Below, one piece after another: positions 1 to 8,534 of a stretch of 64,000 nucleotides of DNA; position 1 is the first letter of the stretch, and each line of letters opens with the position of its first letter. Below the pieces are notes generated by a model, which saw only the letters and a list, made by a program, of their open reading frames with translations, was not told the DNA's origin and made no database searches. Both the position numbers and the translations under genes were made by a program. This DNA is from Kitasatospora cineracea (GTDB lineage Bacteria > Actinomycetota > Actinomycetes > Streptomycetales > Streptomycetaceae), in contig NZ_RJVJ01000001.1 of NCBI RefSeq assembly GCF_003751605.1, positions 5,766,001-5,830,000 on the forward strand. The letters are read 5' to 3'.

Positions 1-930
1 GGCCTGGTGCCGGCCGGTCACCGCGCGTTCGCCGGGCGGCGGTCGCTGCTGCTGCTCGACTACGCGCACCAGATCCGGGCGGAGGAGCTGCCCTGGGTCC
101 GGGCGGTTCGCCCGTACCGGAGCGGCGACCCGGCCGCCCAGCAGAGCGGGCTGGCCGCGCTGCGCCGGCTCGGCGAGCTGGCCGTGGGCACCTTCCCCGG
201 GACGATCCTGCCGAACCCGCTGATCAGCGAGCTGGCCGGGCTGGCGCGGCGGCCTGATTCCGCGCTGCCGTTCACCGAGGAGCTGGCGGCGGACATCTTC
301 ATGGGCGGCTTCACCCCGAAGTTCGCGGCGGCCGCCGGGATCGCCGCGGGCCTGCTCGAGGGGACGCTGTACGAGCGGTACTTCGGCATCGACTACGCCG
401 GGGTGCGGGCCCTCGCCCAGCGCGCCGAGGAGGACGGGGAGCGGTCGGTGGTCGCCCGGGAATTCTCGGAGCTGTGCCGCCGTCGCGCCGGCAGCCCCGC
501 ACTCCGTGGATCGGTGGCCGCCAACGGGACGGTGATCGAACAGGCGCAGATCCTCACCACGCACAACCTGGCCGTCCTCGCCGGACCGGTCGGCGTCGTG
601 CCGACGGGCGGCTGGCCGACGGCGGCACTCGGCGCGTTCACCACAGCGCGGCGGCTGGTGGCGCTGGCCGAGCGGCTGCCGCGACCGCTGCCAGCGGTGA
701 AGAATGCCGCGTTCGCTTGGCGGCAGCTGGTCTTCCACCTGTCGCTCTGCTCGCCGCAGGAGCAGGTGGCCGTCCTCGCCGAGATCGAGCGCGACCATCC
801 GCCGCGGCTCGCCCCGGCGGTGGCCGGCCTGCAGCTCGCGACCGCTGGCGGCGGGGTCGAGCCGGACGATGCCGACGGTCGGCGTTTCCTCGGTTGGAGG
901 GTGGGCCCGCACTGGCTGCTGCGGCGGTGA
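1..930 (+). CDS. Unknown protein, 5' end outside window
   Basis: The frame is open from the first base to a TGA stop, so this is the C-terminal part of a longer protein. A GTG at base 7 could serve as a start but has no room for a visible ribosome site. The roughly 307 visible residues are alanine- and leucine-rich, without clear membrane segments, and hold conserved-looking stretches such as LPNPLISELAGLA and ADIFMGGFTPKF near residues 67-105. I do not recognise the family. The next 750 bases hold no convincing gene, so its operon context is unknown. That it is coding rests on the sensible amino-acid composition and the unbroken frame. Confidence 0.6.
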   Translation, partial: GLVPAGHRAFAGRRSLLLLDYAHQIRAEELPWVRAVRPYRSGDPAAQQSGLAALRRLGELAVGTFPGTILPNPLISELAGLARRPDSALPFTEELAADIFMGGFTPKFAAAAGIAAGLLEGTLYERYFGIDYAGVRALAQRAEEDGERSVVAREFSELCRRRAGSPALRGSVAANGTVIEQAQILTTHNLAVLAGPVGVVPTGGWPTAALGAFTTARRLVALAERLPRPLPAVKNAAFAWRQLVFHLSLCSPQEQVAVLAEIERDHPPRLAPAVAGLQLATAGGGVEPDDADGRRFLGWRVGPHWLLRR

Positions 931-1682
931 CGCGCCAGCGGGCCGGGCGGGTCAGCGTCATTCGAGGCCGACCAGCGGTGCCCGGTCGAGCTGCTCCTCG
1001 GTCAGCTTGGTCCGGCGGCTGCCGAGAGCCTTACAGTCCACGAGAGCCTCGCAGTCCGACTGCGGCCAGGATGGTGACCAGCTGTCCGGCTTCGAGGCGC
1101 TGGGTGAGATCGAGGCTGACGTCCAACAGATACTCGCGTCCGTGCCGGATGACGAGCTGTTCGGCGCCGTGGCATCGAGGACGTCGATCTGGTGTTGCGG
1201 CTCGAGCAGCACCAGCTCACCACCTGCCCCGGCCGGGCTGTTCCGGCGCCGCCACCTCGTCTACGCCGCCCGCCCGCCCGCCTGCCGCAGTCGCTCGCCG
1301 AGTCCGTCGTCCTGGTCGAGCTGGACGCCGAGGACGACTCGGAGGTGCTCTCGCTGTTGGCGGCAGAGCCGGCCGGCGGGCACCTCTACCTGGACCTCGG
1401 CGAGCACCTGGCCGACGCCGTCACCACCTCGCAGGCCTGCGCCCAGCCGCCGAGCCGGACCACCGCCCGCTGCTGCCCGCCGGTGTCACCGGGCGCAGCT
1501 GGCGGCCGGTTCGGGGCTGCGCGCCGCGGTGCTGCCGGGGCGGGGGGCGGGTGGGTCGGCCATCGGCCGGTGGCCGCCCCGCTGCTGTCCGGGGGTCAGG
1601 GCGGTACGGGCCGTGCTCCTGGGCATTGGCGGCCGGCAGTACCAGGTCCTCGGGGGTCAGGGGGCCCCGGCCGCTCGGCTGC
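931..1682. other. Gene-poor, degenerate stretch
   Basis: No reading frame here is convincing. One minus-strand frame at roughly 1040-1185 reads like a protein tail (EQLVIRHGREYLLDV then LVTILAAVGLRG) before a stop, and a plus frame near 1310-1440 reads VVLVELDAEDDSEVL. Both lack a start and a ribosome site. The stretch most likely contains worn gene fragments between the unknown protein and the phosphate symporter. Confidence 0.4.
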
Positions 1683-2870
1683 TCAGAGCACGCCCACCAG
1701 CACGATGACCAGAGCGGGCAGGGCGACGAAGACCGTGCCGAGGTAGACGCCGAGGATCCAGCGCCGTTCGGAGGCGAGGCGGGCGAGTTGCTCGGCGCAG
1801 TACAGCGGCAGGGGACGCAGCAACGGGATCACGTAGATCGCTACGATCGCGAAGAGGTTGTAGATCAGGTGCACGAATGCGGCCTGCAGCCCGATCTTCG
1901 CGTCCGGCCCGACGCCGGCGAAGGCGGCGAAGACCACCGTGAAGGTGGTGCCGAGGTTGGAGCCGACGACGACGGGATACACCTGAGCGGGCGTCAGGAT
2001 GCCCGTACCGGCAAACGGCACCAGCACCGAGGTGGTGATGGTCGAGGACTGGGTGACCACGGTGACGCCCATGCCGGTCGCCATGGCCAGGTACTCGTTG
2101 CGGCCGACGGCCTTGAGCAGGGCGTCCCGGGCCCGGCCGACCATCAGCAGCTTGAGCAGCGTGCCCAGGTAGCGGACCGCGATCAGGATCAGCGCGGCGC
2201 CGATCACGATGGTGAACAGCGGGCCGAGCGCGGCGCTGACCTGCGCGGTGCCGTGCACCACCGCGTGCTCCACCGGCCGGGTCACTGACCTGACGACGTT
2301 GAAGTGGGCGGGGTTCGGCAGCCAGTCGGTCCCGTACAGGGCGTCGGTCAGCGCGCGGCTGATGCGTTGCAGCGGGTGCCAGATCAGCTCGACCGGGAAG
2401 AAGAGCAGCAGCGCCAGCCAGTTGTAGAAGTCGTGGACGGTCGAGGCGCCCAGGGCCCGGCGGAACTCGGTGCGGTTCCCGATGAAGGTGAGCGCGACCA
2501 GGCTGGTCGTCACCGTGGTGCCGACGTTCGCGCCCAGGATGATCGGGACGGCGCCCTCGATCGGCAGCGCGCCCGAGCCGACGGCGGTCACGGCGATGGC
2601 CGTGGTGGTGGTCGAGGACTGGATCAGCACCGTGCCGAGCACGCCCACGCTCAGCCCGACCCACGGATTCGCGGCGAACGCGAACATGGTGTGCGCGGCG
2701 TCCCCGCCCAGCCCCGCAAAGCCGCGGCTGATGATGCTCACGGCGCAGATCAGCAGGTAGATCAGCCCGGCGACACCCAGCCAGCCCAGGACTGTTGTCC
2801 CGGTGGAGAGTTCACCGGCTCCGTCCGGCTCGCTGCGGTCCGGCTCTCGGTCGGGGGTGGCGTTCGCCAT
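1683..2870 (-). CDS. Na/Pi cotransporter family protein
   Basis: This 395-residue membrane protein matches the Na+/phosphate symporter family (NptA-like, Na_Pi_cotrans). The diagnostic duplicated signature is present: GTVLIQSSTTTT near residue 80 and VVTQSSTITT near 255, each followed by an N-G-T-T motif (GANVGTT, GSNLGTT). It has about eight to nine hydrophobic segments after a charged cytoplasmic N-terminus of about 25 residues. The family imports inorganic phosphate with sodium, although some members only bind or regulate. The ATG start gives a family-typical length, though no strong ribosome site precedes it. It stands alone, with unrelated degenerate DNA on both sides. Confidence 0.93.
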   Translation of the reverse strand: MANATPDREPDRSEPDGAGELSTGTTVLGWLGVAGLIYLLICAVSIISRGFAGLGGDAAHTMFAFAANPWVGLSVGVLGTVLIQSSTTTTAIAVTAVGSGALPIEGAVPIILGANVGTTVTTSLVALTFIGNRTEFRRALGASTVHDFYNWLALLLFFPVELIWHPLQRISRALTDALYGTDWLPNPAHFNVVRSVTRPVEHAVVHGTAQVSAALGPLFTIVIGAALILIAVRYLGTLLKLLMVGRARDALLKAVGRNEYLAMATGMGVTVVTQSSTITTSVLVPFAGTGILTPAQVYPVVVGSNLGTTFTVVFAAFAGVGPDAKIGLQAAFVHLIYNLFAIVAIYVIPLLRPLPLYCAEQLARLASERRWILGVYLGTVFVALPALVIVLVGVL

Positions 2871-2970
2871 GGGCCAAGGCTACGAGCCACGGCAGCGCGG
2901 CGGTCGCCGACACACCCGGCCGACGGGCCAGCGGCCCGGGGCCCAGAGGTCCGATGACCCGGCGATCTGG

Positions 2971-3063
2971 TTAGTGGTCGTAGACCACCATCACCGGTAT
3001 GCCCCGCGCCACCAGACGGGCGGTGACCAGCGGTTCGATCAGCTCCCAGCGGCCAGGCCGCTC
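2971..3063 (-). pseudogene. IS5-type transposase N-terminal scrap
   Basis: About 28 codons read RWELIEPLVTARLVA on the minus strand, the hallmark start of IS5-family transposases (W-x-LIEPL). The same motif appears in the relics at 19.7-20.5 kb and 40.7 kb. The frame then runs into unrelated codons and a stop. No catalytic domain follows, so this is only a footprint of an old insertion. Confidence 0.5.
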
Positions 3064-3306
3064 GCCTTCTTCGGTACCCGGGCCCGCGTGCGCAGCGCCG
3101 ACAGCCGCGTTCCGATCGGGCAGCCGCCGATCGGCGCTCGCACCAGGGCTCCCAGCGGCTCGCCGGAGGCCGGGCGGACACCAGCCCGCCCCTCCGGCGC
3201 GGCCGCCGCCCGCCAATCGCGCCGCCCCCCGGCGACGGCCGACATGGTCCCCGCAGAACGGGGCACACGCCCGCAGCGAGCCCTCTTCCACCACCTGGAG
3301 GTGCAC

Positions 3307-3465
3307 ATGTCCGCGACCACGCTGCTGCTGTTGGCCCCCCTCGTCCTCGCAGCGGTCCTCACCCTCACCGCACCCTCCCTGGCCCACCGCCACCGCCGCA
3401 CCGGCCCGGCCGCACTGCGCAGCGAACACCCCCACCGCCCCCGCCACGCCCGCCCGACCTCCTGA
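3307..3465 (+). CDS. Small hydrophobic peptide, possibly exported
   Basis: A 52-codon frame begins at an ATG seven bases or fewer downstream of a strong GGAGG ribosome site. The N-terminal half is a hydrophobic leucine/alanine helix (TLLLLAPLVLAAVLTL) and ends in a possible A-x-A-like cleavage region. The rest is short, basic and rich in His, Arg and Pro. It could be a membrane-anchored or secreted peptide. I know no family for it, and support is limited to the ribosome site and the helix. Confidence 0.4.
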   Translation: MSATTLLLLAPLVLAAVLTLTAPSLAHRHRRTGPAALRSEHPHRPRHARPTS

Positions 3466-3569
3466 CCCGCCCGGTGGGTGCGCCACGCTGTCCTGGCGGA
3501 CGAGAGTAACGAGCAGTTGTTCGCGCGCCGGGCCCGGGTGTTCGCGTCGTTCGTCTCGGCGGGGTGTGG

Positions 3570-3899
3570 TCAGCGCAGTTGAGGTAGCACCGAGGAGGCG
3601 GCCTTGCGGGCTTCCTCGGCTGTGGGCGCCGTGATCTGCACCACTCTGCTGCCCTTGAGGACGTCGAGCAGCACGTGGTCCTGGGCGTCTTCCTGGACGT
3701 GGAAGCTGTACGCCGCGTCGCCGAGCCCGGGTTCCGTGACAGGCTGGCCCTTGGTGTGGTCGACGACGTCGCGGAAGGACTGCCGGTCGTAGGAGGCGTG
3801 GGCAACGCTGACGTAGAGCTCCCCTTCCCGGTAGGCGCATTCGCCCACCTGCTCCTGCGTTATCTCCTGCGCCGCGCCGGGCTGGTGGCCCAGCACGTC
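3570..3899 (-). pseudogene. C-terminal fragment of a lipoprotein-like protein
   Basis: The minus frame gives about 109 sensible residues ending in a stop. They contain a paired-cysteine-type motif region (QVGECAYREGELYVSV) and a tail ITAPTAEEARKAASSVLPQL. This resembles the C-terminal half of actinobacterial DUF3558-like extracytoplasmic lipoproteins, whose tails carry a C-x-W/Y strand and a final ALA-rich helix. No signal peptide or lipobox cysteine is found upstream; the frame instead runs into basic, proline-rich nonsense. I infer that the N-terminal half was lost in the same rearrangement that left other fragments here. Confidence 0.45.
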
Positions 3900-4229
3900 C
3901 GCCGCCACGGCCCGCGGGGGTACGGCCGATCTCCGTTCCGGCAGGAGCTGACCGCCGTCGGCAGCGGGTACGGGGATGCTCCGGCCCCGCCCTGCAGGTT
4001 GATGACCGGTCGTCAGTTCGTTTGCCTGTTTGCCCTCTTCGGGGTCGTGTCCTGCCCGGTGATGTTGTCGTCCTCGGAAACCTCCGGGCATCGGAGTGGA
4101 CGGCCGGGTTGGGGGAGGGGCACCGGTACGGAGGTGATCGGCGGCACCGGCCTGCGCAGGGAGCCCTGGCCGGAGTTGATGCCCGACGGGCGCCCGGCGC
4201 CTATCCGCCCCCGAACCCCCGACCGACCG

Positions 4230-4556
4230 GTGCTGGCTGTGGACGGCTGCGCCGCCGTCGTTCACCACGCCGGGGCCGGCACCACCGCAGCCGGACTACG
4301 GGCCGGAGTACCCGCGGTACCCGTACCCGTCATGGCCGACCAGCCGTTCTGGGCGTCTCGACTGCACGCCCTGGGGGTCGCCCCCGGGCCTCTGCCATTC
4401 CAGGACCTCAATGCCGGAGCCCTCGGCGAAGCGATCACCACCTGCCTGTCCGAGCCCGCCCACCGCCGCCGCGCGGCCGAACTCTCCCTGCGCATCGCGG
4501 CAGAGAACGGTACCGCCGCGGTGCTCGCCCACATCGGCTCCCGGGAGGCCGGGTGA
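4230..4556 (+). pseudogene. Glycosyltransferase (GT1/UGT) C-terminal remnant
   Basis: The frame carries the nucleotide-sugar-binding signature of UGT-type glycosyltransferases: AAVVHHAGAGTTAAGLRAGVP followed by PVMADQPFWASRL. In full-length enzymes (about 400 residues) this motif lies about 100 residues from the C-terminus, and here it does lie about 100 residues before the stop. The acceptor-binding N-terminal domain is missing, and the upstream codons are not protein-like. The enzyme cannot be functional in this form. Glycosyltransferases with this motif transfer sugars to sterols, macrolides and other hydrophobic acceptors. Confidence 0.75.
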
Positions 4557-4741
4557 ACCCGAGCTTCGTCCCACCACCGTGCTCCCGGTACCGGGCTGTC
4601 AGATGCACTCCGCAGCAGTCCGGGCCGGCCTCACCCGAAGCCGGGTGTTCTGGCTCCGGGTGAGGACGACCCCGCGTTCGACTTCGCCACCGCCCAGGCC
4701 TGGATCTGGGCCGCAGACGCGGGACTGCGGGCCACACCGGC

Positions 4742-5060
4742 CTCCCGCTGAAACCCCTGCGCCGCTTCTGCGCCGCGCCCCGGTGCCCCGAGAGCAGCCT
4801 CCGGTCGGCGGGCCCGTGCGGGCGGCACCACTACCAGCAGTACCGCACCGGCCGCGCCGCCGGCCCGGAGCAGCACTACGGCCGGACCCAGTGCACGGTG
4901 CCCGGCTGCGGACGCCCGCACCGGGCCCGCGGGTCCTGCACCCGCTGCTACGAGCGCCACGCCCGCCGGCGCGATCGGAGCGCAGGTGCGGCTCAACGCC
5001 CGGCGCCGCACCCGCCGGGGGCCGGGCGTTACCGCCGAGCCGGAGCACGAGTTGTGACGT
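4742..5060 (+). pseudogene. Cys-rich, zinc-ribbon-like protein remnant
   Basis: This frame has no obvious start but reads as a cysteine/histidine-rich protein for about 90 codons: RRFCAAPRCPES, then CGRHHYQQY, then CTVPGCGRPHRARGSCTRCYERH. The repeated C-x4-C / C-x2-H spacing, with a conserved ARGxCxxCY block, looks like tandem zinc-binding modules of the kind found in small actinobacterial and phage DNA-associated proteins. Upstream there is only a short open stretch in another frame, and downstream the frame dissolves into low-complexity codons. It is probably a truncated or frameshifted gene. Confidence 0.45.
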
Positions 5061-5100
5061 CGGTTGCGGCTCCTGGACGCGGGGCCCTTGGTGCACGTGG

Positions 5101-5490
5101 TTACGAGGGCCAGCCGCCGTACGGCACGGTGATGAGTTCCATGGCGTGGCCCGCCGGGTCCATGAAGTACACGCCGCGGCCGCCGTCGTTGTGGTTGACC
5201 GTGCCGGGCTGCTGCCGCCGGGGATCGGCGTAGTGCTCGATGCCGCGCTGTCCGATCCGGGCGTACGCCGCGTCGAACTCCTCCTCGGAGACCAGGAAGG
5301 CGTAGTGCTGGGGGGTGATGCTGTCCGCGGGGACGGTGGCGAAGTCCAGCGTGACGCCGTTGCCCAGGGCGACGGCGATGAACGGGCCCCACTCGGCGGT
5401 GATCTCGAGGTTCAGCAGGTCCGCGAAGAACTCAGCGGACTCCCGGTTGTCCCGGGCGTGGACGATCGTGTGGTTCAACTCGACTGACAA
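5101..5490 (-). CDS. VOC (glyoxalase/bleomycin-resistance fold) protein
   Basis: The 129-residue product has the beta-alpha-beta-beta-beta fold signature of vicinal-oxygen-chelate proteins: ELNHTIVHARD at the start, a central VTLDFA strand, PQHYAFLVSEEEFDAAYARI, and the C-terminal VYFMDPAGHAMELIT with the usual metal-ligand Glu. His at residue 7, His in PQHYAF and the late Glu are candidate metal ligands. The substrate is unknown. I chose the TTG start because a GGAGG site lies six bases upstream; a longer in-frame start would add an unlikely basic leader. It is divergent from nothing recognisable and lies back-to-tail with the TetR gene. Confidence 0.85.
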   Translation of the reverse strand: MSVELNHTIVHARDNRESAEFFADLLNLEITAEWGPFIAVALGNGVTLDFATVPADSITPQHYAFLVSEEEFDAAYARIGQRGIEHYADPRRQQPGTVNHNDGGRGVYFMDPAGHAMELITVPYGGWPS

Positions 5491-5493
5491 GGA

Positions 5494-5509
5494 ATGCCTC
5501 CGAAGGCAT
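5494..5509. promoter_or_regulatory. Inverted repeat over the VOC ribosome site
   Basis: ATGCCT and AGGCAT form perfect 6-bp arms around a CCGA loop immediately upstream of the VOC start codon. The arms and loop include the GGAGG ribosome site on the minus strand. The hairpin could occlude translation initiation or be an operator; the sequence alone does not decide. Confidence 0.35.
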
Positions 5510-5568
5510 GTCCCGACACCTCCATGTCTCACCCAGCCGGTGACCGACACGCGATGCTGTCGTGGACC

Positions 5569-6168
5569 CTAGCCTTGATCCATTCCGTGGGTCAACAGCA
5601 GCCGGTCGACCAGTCCGTCGACATACTCCGGGGCGAGCGGGACCATGCCGAACAGGACACGGACATACATCGGGGCCAGGACGTGGTCGAGCACCTCGAA
5701 CGCGTCGAGCCCGTCGGCGGTGTCCTCGCCGCGCTCGCGGGCGCGGTCGAGCACGGACTGCAGTTGCCGGGTGCGTTCGGCGCGGAGCTCCTGGCCCGCC
5801 CGCACTCCCTGCTCGCCGCTGCCGGACAGGGCGACGGCCAGGTGCAGCACCGCCGGGCCGTCGGGCCCGGTGATCTCGCGGGCCACCTGGGCCGCGTACG
5901 TGCGCAGGTCGCCGGCCAGGCTCCCGGTGTCGGGCATCGGCGAGCGCGCGTCGAGGCGGGTGAGCGCCACGTCGGTGAGCAGCTTCTCCAGGCCGCCCCA
6001 CCGTCGGTAGATGCTGCTGTCCGCCACGCCCGCGCGGGCCGCGACCTCGCCGACGGTGAAGTTCCCGTAGCCGCGTTCGCCGATCAGCTCGGTGACGGCC
6101 TGGTGCACCTGGGCGCCGACGCGGGCGCTGCGCCCGCCGGGGCGCCTGGCTTGCTGTCGCTCGTTCAC
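5569..6168 (-). CDS. TetR-family repressor of the streptogramin operon
   Basis: The 199-residue protein has an N-terminal TetR DNA-binding domain (helix-turn-helix around residues 36-64: TVGEVAARAGVADSSIYRRW) and a variable ligand-binding C-terminal domain. It is transcribed away from the MFS/Vat/Vgb genes, and the 150-bp gap holds a perfect 10-bp-arm palindrome plus a matching half-site, the classic arrangement for an autoregulated drug-responsive repressor. By analogy with VarR of virginiamycin producers, which releases varS when it binds a streptogramin, I infer that the ligand is a streptogramin or related drug. The start is GTG; the ribosome site is weak. Confidence 0.88.
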   Translation of the reverse strand: MNERQQARRPGGRSARVGAQVHQAVTELIGERGYGNFTVGEVAARAGVADSSIYRRWGGLEKLLTDVALTRLDARSPMPDTGSLAGDLRTYAAQVAREITGPDGPAVLHLAVALSGSGEQGVRAGQELRAERTRQLQSVLDRARERGEDTADGLDAFEVLDHVLAPMYVRVLFGMVPLAPEYVDGLVDRLLLTHGMDQG

Positions 6169-6178
6169 ACCACCACCT

Positions 6179-6250
6179 TAACGCAGTTGCTGCTTGCTTT
6201 TGTGGTGCGGACCCCCTACAGTCCTGTTAACGCAGTCGCAGACTGCGTTA
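6179..6250. promoter_or_regulatory. TetR operator candidate, divergent promoter region
   Basis: TAACGCAGTC and GACTGCGTTA are perfect inverted 10-bp arms separated by GCA at 6228-6250. A second copy of the left arm (TAACGCAGT) lies at 6179-6187, just upstream of the TetR start codon. The two sites flank the probable divergent promoters, so one repressor could shut off both directions. Confidence 0.7.
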
Positions 6251-6320
6251 GGCGGCTGGAGCGTACCGGCACCCGCGCCGCATCCGGTCGGATGCGGGCA
6301 ACGACCGATAGGAGAACCCT

Positions 6321-7814
6321 TTGACGGAAGCGCACGTGGCCACGGACAGGCGACCGAACCGGGCCGTCCTGCTCACGGTGACCTGCCTGGGCCAGTTCAT
6401 GGTCCTGCTCGACAACACGGTCGTCGGAGCGGCACTGCCCGACATGCAGCAGCGGCTGCACACCCAGTTGACCGGCCTGCAGTGGATCGTCGACGCGTAC
6501 GTCCTGCTGGTCGCCATGCTGCTGCTGTCCGGCGGGATCTTCGCCGACCGCTTCGGCCGCAAGCGGGTGTACCTGACCGGCGTGGCGGTGTTCACCGCCG
6601 CCTCCGTGCTGTGCAGCCTCGCGCCCTCGCTCGGCTGGCTGGTCGTCGGCCGGGTGCTGCAGGGCGTCGGGGCGGCGGCGCTGAGCCCGGCCTCGCTGGC
6701 CCTGCTCGTCGCCGCCCATCCCGTGCCGCAGGAGCGGATCAGGGCGATCGGGCTGTGGGCCGGACTCAGCGGGATCGGCCTGGCCGCGGGCCCGGTGGTC
6801 GGCGGCGTGCTGACGGACGCCTTCGGCTGGCCCGCGATCTTCCTGGTCAACCTGCCCGTCGGCGCGGTCCTGCTGCTGGTCGGCCTGCGCCACCTCGACG
6901 AGTCCCGCAATCCGGGCGCCCCCGCGGTCGACGTCCCGGGGACGGTGCTCTCCGTGCTGGGCGTGGGAGCGCTGACCTACGGGCTGATCGAGGGCGGCGC
7001 CCGCGGTTGGCTGTCGCCGGTGGTCCTGGGGAGCTTCGCCGCCGCGGCGGTCCTCCTCGCCGCCTTCGTCGCCGTGGAGGCGCGCGCCTGCGCCCCGATG
7101 CTCCCGCTGCGGCTGTTCCGGCAGCGGCTGTTCACCGTCTCCAACACCGCCATGGGCGTGGTGGGGTTCGCGCTCATGGGCTCGTCGTTCTTCTTCTCCC
7201 AGTTCTTCGTGTCCGTCCAGGGCAGCTCGGTCCTGCGCGCCGGCCTGCAGACCCTCCCCGCCACCCTCGCCATGGTGCTCGTCAGCCCGTACGCGGGCCG
7301 GCTCGCCGCCCGGTACGGCTTCCGCGCCGTGGTCACCACCGGTCTGGCCCTGGCGGGCCCGGGACTGCTGGCGCTCGGCACGGTGCACGCCGACACCGGC
7401 TACGGGAACGTGTGGTGGCGGCTGGCCGTCGTCGGCGCCGGCTTCGGCCTGGCCCTGTCCCCGCTGACCGGCGCCGCCGTCCAATCGGTCGGCCCGCAGG
7501 AGGGCGGCCTCGCCTCCGGCATCAGCAGCACCACCCGGCAGATCGGCGCGGTGCTCGGCGTGGCACTGCTGGGAGCGGTCGTCCGCACCAGGCAGGCCGG
7601 CGGCGCCCCCTTCGAGACCGGTCTCGACGACGCCTTCCTCGTCGCCGGCGCCGTCACCTCCGCCACCGCCGTGCTCACCGGCCTGTGGCTGGCGAAGGCC
7701 AAGCCCGCGGAGCCGGAGCCCGCGGAAGGACGCGCGACCCCGCAGCGCTCCACCGGCCCCGGCCCCGACACGGTCACCGCCTCGGGCAGGGCGTCCGCCG
7801 GCAGCCCGAGCTAG
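6321..7814 (+). CDS. MFS drug exporter, DHA2 (14-TMS) type
   Basis: This 497-residue protein belongs to the EmrB/QacA (DHA2) proton-coupled exporters. The signature LDNTVVGAALP is at residues 30-40, the cytoplasmic motif A GGIFADRFGRK at 71-81, and an antiporter-type glycine-rich motif (AAGPVVGGVL) near 155. About 14 hydrophobic segments follow and the length is normal for the family. The TTG start is supported by an AGGAG site. Being first in the unit with vat- and vgb-like genes, it probably exports a streptogramin or a related hydrophobic antibiotic, like VarS/Ptr exporters of producers. The exact substrate is inferred from context only. Confidence 0.92.
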   Translation: MTEAHVATDRRPNRAVLLTVTCLGQFMVLLDNTVVGAALPDMQQRLHTQLTGLQWIVDAYVLLVAMLLLSGGIFADRFGRKRVYLTGVAVFTAASVLCSLAPSLGWLVVGRVLQGVGAAALSPASLALLVAAHPVPQERIRAIGLWAGLSGIGLAAGPVVGGVLTDAFGWPAIFLVNLPVGAVLLLVGLRHLDESRNPGAPAVDVPGTVLSVLGVGALTYGLIEGGARGWLSPVVLGSFAAAAVLLAAFVAVEARACAPMLPLRLFRQRLFTVSNTAMGVVGFALMGSSFFFSQFFVSVQGSSVLRAGLQTLPATLAMVLVSPYAGRLAARYGFRAVVTTGLALAGPGLLALGTVHADTGYGNVWWRLAVVGAGFGLALSPLTGAAVQSVGPQEGGLASGISSTTRQIGAVLGVALLGAVVRTRQAGGAPFETGLDDAFLVAGAVTSATAVLTGLWLAKAKPAEPEPAEGRATPQRSTGPGPDTVTASGRASAGSPS

Positions 7815-7877
7815 ACCGGCCTCCTCCCCGCCCGTCCCCGCCGCACCCGGCCACCCCCTTCCCCGAGGAGAAGCACC

Positions 7878-8534
7878 TTGTCGCCCGACCCGACCACCCT
7901 CCACCCGCTGCCCGCCCACCAACGCGTGGTGTTCCTCGAACCCCTCGTCACCTCGCCGACCATCGACGTGGGCGCGTACACGTACTACGACGACCCGGAC
8001 GGCGCCACGGAGTTCGAGCACCGCAACGTCCTCTACGCCTACGGCCCCGAGAAGCTGGTCATCGGCAAGTACTGCGCGATCGCCTCCGGCACCCGGTTCC
8101 TCATGGCCGGCGCCGAGCACCCGACGACGGGGGTGTCCACCTACCCGTTCACCATGTTCGGCGGCCGGTGGGCCGAAGAGACCCTGGACATCGTCACCGC
8201 CATGCCCAGCCGCGGTGACACGGTCGTCGGCAACGACGTCTGGTTCGGCTACCAGGCCACCGTCATGCCCGGCGTGCGCATCGGGGACGGCGCGATCATC
8301 GCGGCCGGAGCCGTGGTCACCGCCGACGTCCCGCCCTACACGATCGTCGGCGGCAACCCGGCCAGGACGATCCGCCGGCGCTTCGACGACGCCGACGTCG
8401 AACGGCTGCAGCGCGCCGCCTGGTGGGACTGGCCGGCGGACCTCGTCACCGAACACGCCCGCACCATCATGGCCGGAACCCCGGCCGACATCGCCCGCAT
8501 CGCCGCCGAGCACGCCCTGGAGAAGCCCCTGTGA
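7878..8534 (+). CDS. vat: Vat-type streptogramin A O-acetyltransferase
   Basis: The 218-residue protein is a hexapeptide-repeat (left-handed beta-helix) xenobiotic acetyltransferase of the Vat/CatB group. The family landmarks are all present: FEHRNVLYAYGPEKLVIGKYCAIASGT, a catalytic His at residue 81 in AGAEHPTTGVSTYPF (His-82 in VatD), GNDVWFGYQATVMPGVRIGDGAIIAAGAVVT and VGGNPA. Vat enzymes acetylate the hydroxyl of streptogramin A (virginiamycin M, dalfopristin) with acetyl-CoA in the cytosol. CatB-like chloramphenicol acetylation is the main alternative. The TTG start follows a GAGGAG site. The gene overlaps the next gene by GTGA, implying translational coupling. Confidence 0.85.
   Translation: MSPDPTTLHPLPAHQRVVFLEPLVTSPTIDVGAYTYYDDPDGATEFEHRNVLYAYGPEKLVIGKYCAIASGTRFLMAGAEHPTTGVSTYPFTMFGGRWAEETLDIVTAMPSRGDTVVGNDVWFGYQATVMPGVRIGDGAIIAAGAVVTADVPPYTIVGGNPARTIRRRFDDADVERLQRAAWWDWPADLVTEHARTIMAGTPADIARIAAEHALEKPL

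Noticed and set aside
6216..8513. A 765-codon open frame on the minus strand opposite the MFS and Vat genes
   Set aside because: It is an effect of extreme GC3 bias: the translation is low-complexity Gly/Arg/Asp/Gln without motifs, while both plus-strand genes are clear.
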